From: Lachnospiraceae bacterium
Lineage (GTDB): Bacteria > Bacillota > Clostridia > Lachnospirales > Lachnospiraceae
DNA: 64,000 nucleotides
NCBI GenBank assembly: GCA_024691305.1
Contig: JAILNS010000028.1
Coordinates: 1-64,000 of the forward strand
Direction: 5' to 3'
The position numbers and the translations under genes are program-made. Positions 43,555 to 52,028 of this stretch are shown piece after piece (within the stretch, counting starts at the first letter, position 1; every line of letters starts with the position of its first letter). The notes under the pieces were generated by a model. That model saw only the letters and a list, made by a program, of their open reading frames with translations. It searched no databases and was not told the origin of the DNA.

Positions 43555-45377
43555 TGCAATGCCCCCGAAGTCTGTATATCGAATATCTTCCGATACAGCC
43601 CGTCCATATTTACAAGTTCGTCATGCGTGCCCTGCTCGACTATCCTGCCCCGGTCCAAAACTATGATATTATCGGCTCTCATAAGGGTCGTGATCCGATG
43701 GGAGATAAGTATTACCGTTGTCCCTTTTACCGTTTCTTTTAAATTACTTCTGATAACCGCATCCGTCTGAGTATCCACTGCGGATAACGAATCGTCGAAT
43801 ATCATCACCGGCGGATCGGTAGCCACCATCTGGGCTATCGCCGTACGCTGTTTTTGTCCTCCGGATAAAGTCACTCCACGTTCTCCGACATAGGTATCAT
43901 ACCCATCGTTGAATCTGTTTATGGTCTCATCCAAAGATGCGGTGCGGGCTGCCTTCCTTACCTTGTCCATATTGGGATGACCGGGATTTGTGATCGAGAT
44001 ATTGCCCGCGATCGTTCCAGAAAAAAGAAAAGGTTCCTGAAGCACCAGACCTATATAACGCCTAAGTTCATGACGATCCACCAGACGTATATCCCGCCCG
44101 CCTATACGTATACTGCCGTTTCCTTCCGGCAGTTCATAAAGTCTGTTTAGCAGATATGCAAGCGTGGATTTGCCCGATCCCGTCGCACCCAAAACCCCGA
44201 GTGTGGTTCCTGCGGGGATCTTAAAACTGACATTTTTTAAGATATCTTCGGTACCGTCATATGAGAATGTCACGTTATCAAATTCTATATCGAGAGGCTT
44301 ATCTCCAAGCGGTTTTGTACTTACGTCGGGATAGTCTTTTTCCCTTTCGGAATTCATGATGTATCTGATACGGTCTACTGATATTCCTGCTTTACTCATG
44401 TCGGATATGATACGACCGAGTTCCCTGACAGGCCATGAAAGCATACCGTTGTATGAAACGAATGCTATATACTCACCGACGGTAAGCCATCCCTTAACGC
44501 AAAAGACTGCGCCGAATACCACTATGAGCATGATCTGAAATCCGGTAATAAAATCGTTCGAACACCAGAATGCGGACAGAAGGCCCATCAGCCTTATCCA
44601 CATTAGAGTATATCCGTGGTTTTGCGTTTCAAAGCGTTCTCTTTCGTACTGTTCCCTTCCAAATGCACGTACAACACGCACTCCCGTAAGGTTCTCCTGT
44701 GCGATCGATGAAAGTTTCCCTTCTTCCTCGTCGGCATGCAAAAATGCCCCAGCTATCTTGTTATGAAAAAAAACAGAGTAAAGGATGACGATCGGAATAA
44801 AGATCCCGGATATAAAAGCCATCCGTCCGTTTATCCCTATCATAAAATACATTCCAAGAACGATAAGTATGCCCACCCTGAAAAGATTCATGAGCTGTTC
44901 TGACAAAAAATTCTTGATAGTTTCTACGTCGGATGTACATCTTTGAATAATGTCTCCGGTATGATTAGCACCATGCCATGTAAGAGGAAGATGCTGGATC
45001 TGATCAAACAGTTCATCCCTCATGCGCTTTATAAGATGTTCGGACCCCTTGGAGTTAAACACTCTGTACAGATACCTGCAAATGCCCCCAAAAAGGGCAA
45101 GAAGCGCAACTACGGCAGCGATGATATAAAGATTACTGCGCAGATACTCCCTTCCACCTCCAAGATTTATAAAATATGAAACAACCTGCGGAGCCCCTGT
45201 CTCATTCCCAAGTATGTGATCAACGGTATACTGGACTATCTTGGGACCTATCATATCAAGGAATGCGACCGTCACCGAGCAGATTATCCCCATTGCAAAA
45301 AAACGCTTGCTTCCGCGAAGGAAGTAAGCGACCATACCGGCCCTGTTAAATTGTCCTTTATGAGAATTCTTTTTCAC
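43551..45377 (-). CDS. ABC exporter half-transporter, degenerate-site subunit
   Basis: The 608-residue protein has six helices plus a nucleotide-binding domain. Walker A is GATGSGKST (397-405) and the signature LSGGQKQR is canonical. Walker B reads VMIFDDSLSAVD, with Asp 529 in place of the catalytic Glu. This is exactly complementary to the other subunit: its good signature completes that subunit's good Walker B. The apparent start is GTG at 45377 without a clear ribosome site. An ATG at 45332 is an alternative. The two genes are translationally coupled. Confidence 0.93.
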   Translation of the reverse strand: MKKNSHKGQFNRAGMVAYFLRGSKRFFAMGIICSVTVAFLDMIGPKIVQYTVDHILGNETGAPQVVSYFINLGGGREYLRSNLYIIAAVVALLALFGGICRYLYRVFNSKGSEHLIKRMRDELFDQIQHLPLTWHGANHTGDIIQRCTSDVETIKNFLSEQLMNLFRVGILIVLGMYFMIGINGRMAFISGIFIPIVILYSVFFHNKIAGAFLHADEEEGKLSSIAQENLTGVRVVRAFGREQYERERFETQNHGYTLMWIRLMGLLSAFWCSNDFITGFQIMLIVVFGAVFCVKGWLTVGEYIAFVSYNGMLSWPVRELGRIISDMSKAGISVDRIRYIMNSEREKDYPDVSTKPLGDKPLDIEFDNVTFSYDGTEDILKNVSFKIPAGTTLGVLGATGSGKSTLAYLLNRLYELPEGNGSIRIGGRDIRLVDRHELRRYIGLVLQEPFLFSGTIAGNISITNPGHPNMDKVRKAARTASLDETINRFNDGYDTYVGERGVTLSGGQKQRTAIAQMVATDPPVMIFDDSLSAVDTQTDAVIRSNLKETVKGTTVILISHRITTLMRADNIIVLDRGRIVEQGTHDELVNMDGLYRKIFDIQTSGALQ

Positions 45378-45408
45378 AGATATGCTTTGATAAACCGTCC
45401 TGTCCCGT

Positions 45409-45440
45409 GTTAGTAAACTACCTTGTTAGTAAACTACCTT
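45409..45440 (-). repeat. 16-bp tandem duplication at the GGDEF gene stop
   Basis: A 16-bp unit containing the last codons and the TAA stop of the diguanylate cyclase gene (45425-45440) is repeated exactly at 45409-45424, just beyond the gene. Confidence 0.95.
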
Positions 45441-46508
45441 GTTACGACCCGTCTCTTTTCCGGTGTACAGTTTATCATCCGCATCTTTGATCGTTTTGTC
45501 GGTAGTCTGATAAAATCCATGTTCCTCTAATCCGAAGGTCATGGTCACTTTGATCGGATTGCCGTCATATTCGGTTACTATGCCTGCAAGTTTTCTTCTG
45601 AAAGAATCAAGAAGCATGTATGCATCGTCACCGTTTATATCATCAAATACAAGCAAAAATTCTTCGCCACCCCAACGGGCGCAATACCCTTTGTTATCCA
45701 TAAACTCCATCATGTTGGACGATACGGTCTTTAGCACCGCATCTCCCGCATCATGTCCGTAAGTGTCATTAACAATCTTAAAATGATCAATGTCTCCCAT
45801 TGCTATGGTAACGGTTCCGGTCTTAGATTCATCGATATCCGATAATATCTCCATGATCGCGCGTCTGTTGGGCAAATGCGTAAGCTGGTCGGTATCGGCT
45901 GCAAGTTTTAGTTTCTGATTTGCCAGATACAACTGCCTTTCGGCCTCAACCTGATGCTTGGCAAATGACAGGCCTATGATAATGATATTAAGTGCAAAAG
46001 CAACTTCGTTAAATACATTTATCCTGGCCGCCACTTCCGTACCGTTCTGTATCGGATATGTGAATTCGTGCAGGAGATTTACAGCATACATCACAACTGT
46101 CGCAAGTATGCTCACGAAACAGCACAGTATCTTGTTTGCATATGAGATGCGTGATTCCAAAAGAATAAGCACAAGTGCCATATACAAAAAATACTGGAAT
46201 CCAAGATCAAGCCCAAAGACCACCGTAAGATATACGGACAAAGCCGCCATACATCCCACGAATAAAATCCTGTTATAATCTTTTTTGACCTTGTATGACG
46301 CATACATTATCCAGCATTGAATGACTGCGCCGACAAGTGTAGGGATGTAATGATTTCCAATTCCGTTTGCGATAAACATAACGGAAAGCATAAGATAATA
46401 TACGAACTGCACTATACATTCAAGGCGCAGTCTGACCACGTCCTCACCGCGCTGTGCAGCCTCATCATATCCTATATTAAGTAATCCCCAAATACCCTTA
46501 TTATCCAT
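45426..46508 (-). CDS. Membrane-bound diguanylate cyclase (GGDEF)
   Basis: Six or so transmembrane helices (residues about 30-185) lead to a short linker and a GGDEF domain. The active-site motif is RWGGEEFLL (GGEEF at 280-284) and the substrate segment AMGDIDHFKIVNDTYGHDAGD is intact. It should make cyclic di-GMP, opposing the HD-GYP protein at 15797. No RxxD inhibition site is visible just before GGEEF. The membrane part resembles no sensor family I know. Its last codons and stop are duplicated in tandem. Confidence 0.92.
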   Translation of the reverse strand: MDNKGIWGLLNIGYDEAAQRGEDVVRLRLECIVQFVYYLMLSVMFIANGIGNHYIPTLVGAVIQCWIMYASYKVKKDYNRILFVGCMAALSVYLTVVFGLDLGFQYFLYMALVLILLESRISYANKILCCFVSILATVVMYAVNLLHEFTYPIQNGTEVAARINVFNEVAFALNIIIIGLSFAKHQVEAERQLYLANQKLKLAADTDQLTHLPNRRAIMEILSDIDESKTGTVTIAMGDIDHFKIVNDTYGHDAGDAVLKTVSSNMMEFMDNKGYCARWGGEEFLLVFDDINGDDAYMLLDSFRRKLAGIVTEYDGNPIKVTMTFGLEEHGFYQTTDKTIKDADDKLYTGKETGRNKVVY

Positions 46509-46642
46509 AACTTATATCATACTACAAATCTGCTCATCGGGTTCAACAATTTTCAGATTATTATAATATTATCATACAAATCCCTTATTATTTCACTTAT
46601 TAAATTGTTTCATATTAAGACATATCTTATCGGCCTCCGCTA

Positions 46643-46712
46643 TGCGTGGGCCGGGCGCGTGGGGCCGGGCTGCTTGGGGCCGTGGCGTGGGGCCGGCTGA
46701 GTGGGGCCGGGC
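46643..46712 (-). repeat. GC-rich degenerate 13-15 bp tandem array beyond the stop of the 46713 gene
   Basis: About five imperfect units resembling GCCCGGCCCCACGC follow directly after the TAA. The 70-bp stretch is far richer in G and C than its surroundings. No coding frame fits it. Confidence 0.85.
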
Positions 46713-47543
46713 TTATAAGAAAAATGCCCCGATCACGGCCTCTATTTCATCGGTTCCAAGCATATTCAACGAAGATTCCTCAGTTATGATCAGATCCTTC
46801 CCCGGCAACAATCCACTCTTAATATATGACTTCATTTTAAAAACCGCATGCTCTGCATAATCCTGTTTATCCATCATACCCCTGTGCTCCCAATAAATCT
46901 GTTTTCTGTTCCTGACATCAAGTATTGTGAAATCAGGATATATAACCGCTCCGTTTTTCATTTTCAAAGGTTTTTCATACTTGTAAGGGATTCCGTGTCT
47001 GGACAGGGCATTTGCGATATTAAGTTCTGACTTGGATCTAACTCTTTCTTTATGGTCTGTTTCATAATACGGGGCGGATTCATCAATCGCTTTTCCCTCA
47101 TATTTACACGCCATCCACTGCTTTATATAGTCCTCATCCGAACAGTCAACCGGCTCAATATAATCTTTTACTTCAACTGAATTGTCAGAATAGACTTGTC
47201 TGATCCGGTCTGCTATCTGCTCTGACTTTTTCAAGAAATCTTTCAGGTTGGATATTTCCTTTTCAATAAGTCTTATGACTTTTTCGTCGTAGGATTTTTG
47301 GACGTATGTACGAATCTTTCTTGAATCGGATTTACGTATATAAATACCACTCTTATCCGATTTGTCCGTCCTTAAATAAAATTTTGCACGTTCTCTGTAA
47401 TTTACAATATGAATCATACCATCCGGATATTCCGTCAATGCCTGATATTTTTCTTTCTTTATTCCTTCCAACTCATACAGTCTTCTTTTTGCCTCATCAT
47501 ACACGTCGGTAGGTATTAGCATTTTTTGTTTATTTCTTTTCAA
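46713..47543 (-). CDS. Unrecognised protein with a possible PD-(D/E)XK-like nuclease domain
   Basis: The 276-residue protein is basic and mostly helical for its first half. The C-terminal half (RSKSELNIANALSRHGIPYKYE, then YPDFTILD, then YWEHRGM) shows a Glu, a Pro-Asp strand and a following Glu spaced like restriction-endonuclease-fold enzymes, although the last motif is ExH rather than ExK. I do not recognise the family, so the nuclease assignment is tentative. A TTG start at 47543 is supported by AAGGAGG seven to eight bases upstream; the first ATG is seven codons later. The gene is flanked by three repeat arrays and may be acquired. Confidence 0.6.
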   Translation of the reverse strand: MKRNKQKMLIPTDVYDEAKRRLYELEGIKKEKYQALTEYPDGMIHIVNYRERAKFYLRTDKSDKSGIYIRKSDSRKIRTYVQKSYDEKVIRLIEKEISNLKDFLKKSEQIADRIRQVYSDNSVEVKDYIEPVDCSDEDYIKQWMACKYEGKAIDESAPYYETDHKERVRSKSELNIANALSRHGIPYKYEKPLKMKNGAVIYPDFTILDVRNRKQIYWEHRGMMDKQDYAEHAVFKMKSYIKSGLLPGKDLIITEESSLNMLGTDEIEAVIGAFFL

Positions 47544-47630
47544 TAAGTTGCCTCCTTATCATTGTTTTGTTGTTTTATTATGATTATGTTGTTTTTTGGA
47601 CTTAGGTATCGATTTTGCCTATTTTTACAA

Positions 47631-47872
47631 TTTCCGATCCCTTTTCAGACTGCTCTTTTTTGTGAACAACGGATTCGGGGATCGATTTCTCTTGTTTTAT
47701 TGATTTCCGATCCCTTTTCAGATTTTCTCTCTTTGTGAACAGCGGATTTGGGGATCGATTTCTCTTGTTTTATTGATTTCCGATCCCTTTTCAGATTTTC
47801 TCTCTTTGTGAACAGCGGATTCGGGGATCGATTTCTCTTATTTTATTGATTTCCGATCCCTTTTTCAGATTT
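47631..47872 (-). repeat. 73-bp x3.3 tandem array with hairpin potential
   Basis: Units begin at 47631, 47704, 47777 and, partly, 47850, exactly 73 bp apart and nearly identical. Each contains CGATCCC and GGGGATCG, which can pair within or between units to form a row of stem-loops. There are no variable spacers, so it is not a CRISPR array. It lies about 90 bp upstream of the TTG start of the unrecognised gene on the same strand. Confidence 0.95.
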
Positions 47873-48091
47873 CCTTTGAATTGATATGTTTTCAATGAAT
47901 TGTCGATTTGCGAAAGACCTCTTCCTTAAGTACCATAAGTACCCAAGCCTCATAAATATAAATAAAATAGCATGATTATTAGTACGAAAAACCAGTAAAA
48001 ATGTAATAATAAGCGAATCTCGATGTAAACAGGTCTCATTTCAGATATGTTATCTTTCACTTAACATCGATAAATAAGATAATCCGGAATC

Positions 48092-48122
48092 CCGATGCTC
48101 AATTTAGAACTATGAGCATCGG
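48092..48122. repeat. 10-bp perfect inverted repeat in the noncoding island
   Basis: CCGATGCTCA (48092-48101) and TGAGCATCGG (48113-48122) flank an 11-base loop, with partial pairing continuing outward. No T-run follows on either strand, so it is not a standard terminator. The rest of 47873-48209 shows no coding frame or other clear signal. Confidence 0.85.
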
Positions 48123-48209
48123 AATCCAAATATTAAAGAACTCAAACCTATAAATGATCAGAATCTATAGTACCAGATCAACAGAACTTACAAACTTTGC
48201 ATGACCGGC

Positions 48210-48325
48210 CACCCGGACTCTATTTCGCCCCGGCAGTTCACCCGAACCCTATTTCGCCCCGGCAGTTCACCCGGACTCTATTTCGCCCCGGCAGATCACT
48301 CGAACTCTATCGTTCCGCTGGGCTT
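48210..48325 (-). repeat. 29-bp x4 tandem array overlapping the guaA stop
   Basis: Three near-identical 29-bp units (48210, 48239, 48268) follow the guaA stop. A fourth, diverged copy (48297-48325) is the coding end of guaA itself. Half of the unit matches the last IEFE-stop codons, while the CCCCGGCAG half is unlike the gene. Confidence 0.9.
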
Positions 48326-49279
48326 AGGTGTGTAATCGTAAAGAACACGGTTAACTCCCTTAACCTCGGAGGTGATCCTCTGTACCAGAGTCTTCATCAG
48401 GTCATAAGGGATATCCTCAACCTCAGCCGTCATGGCATCTGTGGTGTTCACCGCACGGATTATGACTGCCCATTCAAAGGTACGTTTGCCGTCGCGGATT
48501 CCGGTGGATTTGAAATCAGGTACAACTGTAAAGTACTGCCAAACCTTGCCCTCAAGTCCGTTCTTTGCGAACTCTTCTCTTAAGATGGCATCCGACTCTC
48601 TTACTGCCTCAAGGCGATCCCTGGTAATGGCACCCGGACATCTTACGCCCAGACCCGGGCCGGGGAACGGCTGACGATATACCATGTTTGCGGGAAGGCC
48701 GAGTCTTTCGCCCACTATCCTGACCTCATCCTTAAACAGGATCTTTACAGGTTCAACCAGTTCAAACTTCATATCTTCGGGAAGTCCGCCGGCATTATGA
48801 TGGGCTTTTATTCCTTTTTCGCTCTCAAGGATATCCGGCCAGATAGTACCCTGTGCAAGGAATTCTATTCCGTCTAACTTACGGGCTTCCTCGGCAAATA
48901 CCTCTATGAACTCACCGCCTATGATCTTTCTCTTGGTCTCGGGATCGGATACACCTGCAAGTTTATCAAGGAATCGGTCGGTAGCGTCCACATATACGAG
49001 ATTTGCTTTCATCTGATCGCGGAATACCGAAATGACCTGTTCGGGCTCGCCTTTTCTAAGAAGCCCGTGATTAACATGAACACATGTGAGCTGGTCTCCC
49101 ACGGCCTTGATGAGCATTGCCGCCACGACCGAAGAATCAACTCCGCCCGAGAGTGCAAGAAGCACCTTCTTATCCCCTATCTGAGCACGAAGCGCCTCCA
49201 TCTGATCCGCTATAAATGCATCTGCAAGTTCCGGTGTTGTGATCCGGACCATATCATCCGGACGTCTGTCATTTGCCAT
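48296..49279 (-). CDS. guaA: GMP synthase, ATP-pyrophosphatase subunit only
   Basis: The 327-residue protein activates XMP with ATP and aminates it to GMP. The PP-loop LLALSGGVDSSVVAAML (about 39-55) and the conserved QPFPGPGLGVRCPG, IRDGKRTFEW and PKPSGTIEFE end are typical. It lacks the roughly 190-residue N-terminal glutamine amidotransferase domain of usual bacterial GuaA; only a 30-residue leader precedes the PP-loop. It must use ammonia or a separately encoded glutaminase subunit, as in archaea. No such gene is in the window. It has a perfect AAAGGAGG ribosome site. Confidence 0.93.
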   Translation of the reverse strand: MANDRRPDDMVRITTPELADAFIADQMEALRAQIGDKKVLLALSGGVDSSVVAAMLIKAVGDQLTCVHVNHGLLRKGEPEQVISVFRDQMKANLVYVDATDRFLDKLAGVSDPETKRKIIGGEFIEVFAEEARKLDGIEFLAQGTIWPDILESEKGIKAHHNAGGLPEDMKFELVEPVKILFKDEVRIVGERLGLPANMVYRQPFPGPGLGVRCPGAITRDRLEAVRESDAILREEFAKNGLEGKVWQYFTVVPDFKSTGIRDGKRTFEWAVIIRAVNTTDAMTAEVEDIPYDLMKTLVQRITSEVKGVNRVLYDYTPKPSGTIEFE

Positions 49280-49427
49280 TGTTGCCTCCTTTTTTGTTTA
49301 TCAAAGTTTTACAAACATATCTCTTAAAAAAATCTGCTTAATAAAGTATACTTGATGTAATCGACTGACGCCATAGTTGTTCTTACAAATCATATAAATT
49401 TCCGTTGTTGATCGAAAGGAGAATCTC

Positions 49428-50594
49428 ATGGAAAATTTCACTTTTTACGCACCAACCTATTTTGCCTTCGGCCGTGGCACCGAAATGCAGACCGGAAGTC
49501 TTGTTAAGCGCTTCGGAGGCTCAAAGGTTCTCATCCACTACGGCGGTGGATCCGTCGTAAGATCCGGCCTTCTTGACAGGGTCAAAAAATCTCTCGACGA
49601 AGCAGGCATTGCCTATGTGGAACTCGGCGGAGTAAAGCCCAACCCCAGAAGCGGTCTCGTATATGAAGGTATTGACCTTTGTAAAAAAGAAAATGTCGAT
49701 TTCGTTTTGGCTGTAGGCGGAGGAAGTGCCATAGACTCCTCAAAAGCCATCGCCGCAGGAACCGTTTATGATGGAGATTTCTGGGATTATTACGAAGGAA
49801 AGCCTGTAGAAAAAGCTCTACCCATAGGAACAGTCCTTACGATCGCAGCAGCAGGTTCCGAAGGATCTCCCGACTCTGTCATAACCAAAGAAGAGGGAAT
49901 GTTAAAGCGTGGAGCAAGCGGAGAAGCATATCGTCCTAAATTCTCGATCTTAAATCCCGAGCTCACTCAGACACTGCCTCCTTATCAGACAGCTTGCGGA
50001 GTTACGGATATCATAGCTCATCTTTATGAAAGATACCTTACCAATACCAAGGATGTGGAGACCACCGACAGAATGATCGAGGCACTGATCCTTGCCATGG
50101 TAAATGAAGCACCCAAGGTGATCGCAGATCCCAATGACTATGAAGCCAGGGCAAATATCATGTGGGCAGGAATGATGGCTCATAATAACAGCTGTGGTGT
50201 CGGCAGAAGCCAGGACTGGACCAGTCACGGAATAGAGCATGAGCTTTCCGCACTTTATGACTGTGCACACGGCGCAGGTCTTGCGGTTACAATGCCTGCG
50301 GTATTTACTTATGTAACGGATCATGACGTTATGAGATTTGCACAGATTGCCGTAAGGGTATGGGGATGTCAGATGGATTTTGCTCATCCCGAAAGAACAG
50401 CCAAAGCAGGTATCGAAGCGCTCAGACGTTTTGTTAAATCGATCGGAATGCCTGCAAACTTCGAAGAACTCGGAGCAAAAGAGGAAGATATACCCAAACT
50501 TGCACAGACTGCATGCTTAGGCTCCGGCAAGATGGTCGGATTTACGGAACTCTCGGAAAAAGATGTAGAAAACATCTACAGACTGATGCTTTAA
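49428..50594 (+). CDS. Iron-containing alcohol dehydrogenase (butanol dehydrogenase-like)
   Basis: The 388-residue protein is an NAD(P)H-dependent alcohol dehydrogenase of the BdhA/YqhD type. The cofactor loop VGGGSAIDSSKAIA and metal-binding residues in VTDIIAHLYERY, TSHGIEHELSALYDCAHGAG are present. It probably reduces aldehydes to dispose of fermentation electrons. It is on the plus strand with GAAAGGAGA as ribosome site and ends with an intrinsic terminator overlapping the 3' end of the convergent MFS gene. A TATACT near 49345 may be its -10. Confidence 0.94.
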   Translation: MENFTFYAPTYFAFGRGTEMQTGSLVKRFGGSKVLIHYGGGSVVRSGLLDRVKKSLDEAGIAYVELGGVKPNPRSGLVYEGIDLCKKENVDFVLAVGGGSAIDSSKAIAAGTVYDGDFWDYYEGKPVEKALPIGTVLTIAAAGSEGSPDSVITKEEGMLKRGASGEAYRPKFSILNPELTQTLPPYQTACGVTDIIAHLYERYLTNTKDVETTDRMIEALILAMVNEAPKVIADPNDYEARANIMWAGMMAHNNSCGVGRSQDWTSHGIEHELSALYDCAHGAGLAVTMPAVFTYVTDHDVMRFAQIAVRVWGCQMDFAHPERTAKAGIEALRRFVKSIGMPANFEELGAKEEDIPKLAQTACLGSGKMVGFTELSEKDVENIYRLML

Positions 50595-50604
50595 TAACAG
50601 GTGA

Positions 50605-51870
50605 TCAAAGCTGCCCGCCGTTATGGTGTGGCAGCTTTTTCATTGCAACAAAAGCTATCACAACACCGATCGCACAAACAACTGTTCCCATTAAGAGCAT
50701 GGGCTTTACGCCAAAATTATCAAGGACTGCCCCGCTTATAAGATTGGAAAATACACCACCGACCGTTATCGCACTTGATATATAAGCCTGTCCCTTAACC
50801 TGATCCAGTTCTTCCATCGTACTGCTCACATAATATGCGGATGCCGGTATAAACACTGCATATGCAAAAAGCTGAAACGACTGGCTTACATACATACCGA
50901 CCAGACTTACCGCAAGAAACATTATTATCGTTTTAATAAGAAAAGACACACCTGAAAACAGGAGCAGCTTATCCGAAGATATCTTCTTAAGCACAACACC
51001 GATCAGCGCCATGACGGGAAGTTCCAGTATCGCCTGGAGAAAATTTGCATATCCAAGTTCAGTCTCGCCTCCGCCCAGATTTCTTATTATCTGGATCATA
51101 AAGTCATTTATCATGTTATGTGCAAAGAAGAAGCAAATCGCACCAAGTAAAAAAAGCATAAATGCAGGATATGTTTTGGCAAAGTCAAAAATATTGTTAT
51201 GTGCCACGTAAGAAGGCTGTGCCTGTGAATCCGAACCTGTCCCCATCGCCTTTTTTGCATTCTCATCGGCTTCGTCCAAAACCGTCACTTCTTTGACTTC
51301 GGGTTTCTTAAACGCAAATACAACTACAGCCGATATGATCATAACTACTACATTTACAATAAGAAGTAAGAAAACGCCCTGCTTTTCAACCATCCCGCCG
51401 ATCAGCGCTGCAGTAACAGCAAATCCTGCGGATCCTAAGCCTCTTGCCAGTCCGTAATAAATATCACATCCGGCTTTTTGGTATTCAAAGCAAAGTGCAG
51501 TCATTACCGGCTGGTACGCAAACTGAATCATATATATAAGAGCATAGACAATAAATATTATCACCTTGTTATCCTGTACGAGCATAAGCAGGATGGACCC
51601 TGCCATGATAGTAAGGACAGCTATAAGAATAAACCGCCTGTTGGTAAGAGGCCCCGGCTTATCGATGATACCTGCTATCACCGGTTGTATGATCGCAGAT
51701 ATGACATTGGCTATCGCAAGAAGTATTCCGACTTCGGTATTTGAGAAGCCGTGTGCCAGAAGATAAACTGCCGCATATGCATGTATGGTGCAAAATGCAG
51801 CAAAATATGTAACATTTATAAGTGTATATCGAAGTGTCCAAAAACCTTTTGATGAACCCGTTTTATTCAT
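50605..51870 (-). CDS. MFS transporter, oligosaccharide:H+ symporter-like
   Basis: The 421-residue protein has 12 transmembrane helices with a charged central loop (about 200-230, KKPEVKEVTVLDEADENAKKA). The N-terminal helices (YFAAFCTIHAYAAVYLLAHGFSNTEVG) resemble the LacY/nucleoside permease branch (MFS_1-like). The substrate is probably a sugar but cannot be told. The gene converges on the alcohol dehydrogenase. Four 23-bp repeats lie just upstream of its start. Confidence 0.88.
   Translation of the reverse strand: MNKTGSSKGFWTLRYTLINVTYFAAFCTIHAYAAVYLLAHGFSNTEVGILLAIANVISAIIQPVIAGIIDKPGPLTNRRFILIAVLTIMAGSILLMLVQDNKVIIFIVYALIYMIQFAYQPVMTALCFEYQKAGCDIYYGLARGLGSAGFAVTAALIGGMVEKQGVFLLLIVNVVVMIISAVVVFAFKKPEVKEVTVLDEADENAKKAMGTGSDSQAQPSYVAHNNIFDFAKTYPAFMLFLLGAICFFFAHNMINDFMIQIIRNLGGGETELGYANFLQAILELPVMALIGVVLKKISSDKLLLFSGVSFLIKTIIMFLAVSLVGMYVSQSFQLFAYAVFIPASAYYVSSTMEELDQVKGQAYISSAITVGGVFSNLISGAVLDNFGVKPMLLMGTVVCAIGVVIAFVAMKKLPHHNGGQL
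50607..50641 (+). terminator. Intrinsic terminator of the alcohol dehydrogenase gene
   Basis: AAAGCTGCC (50607-50615) pairs with GGCAGCTTT (50630-50638), followed by T's on the plus strand. It overlaps the last codons of the convergent MFS gene. Confidence 0.85.
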
Positions 51871-51886
51871 ACCGGATCGTCCCCTC

Positions 51887-51978
51887 TTATGTATTTCTTG
51901 CCTTTACTTTTATGTATTTCTTGCCTTTACTTTTATGTATTTCCTGCCTTACCTCTTATGTATTTCTTACGTGAAATA
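51887..51978 (-). repeat. 23-bp x4 tandem array upstream of the MFS gene
   Basis: Units start at 51887, 51910, 51933 and 51956. The first two are identical, the third differs slightly, and the fourth matches only in its first half. On the minus strand each unit carries a GGAAATACAT/AAGAAATACAT core and AAGG-like runs near where the MFS leader should lie. The fourth copy borders the TATAAT of the divergent kinase. Confidence 0.95.
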
Positions 51979-51981
51979 GAG

Positions 51982-51987
51982 TATAAT
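51982..51987 (+). promoter_or_regulatory. -10 box of the histidine kinase gene
   Basis: A perfect TATAAT lies 42 bp before the kinase start. No good -35 is seen at the right distance; the position falls in the last 23-bp repeat. Confidence 0.5.
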
Positions 51988-52028
51988 GTAAAGCATATAT
52001 TATTGTAAAGCCGGTTAAAATAAAAACC

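Noticed and set aside
47631-47872. CRISPR array
   Set aside because: The 73-bp units abut one another with no unique spacers and no cas genes are nearby.
48210-48325. CRISPR array from 29-bp repeats
   Set aside because: The 29-bp units are directly tandem and lack spacers.
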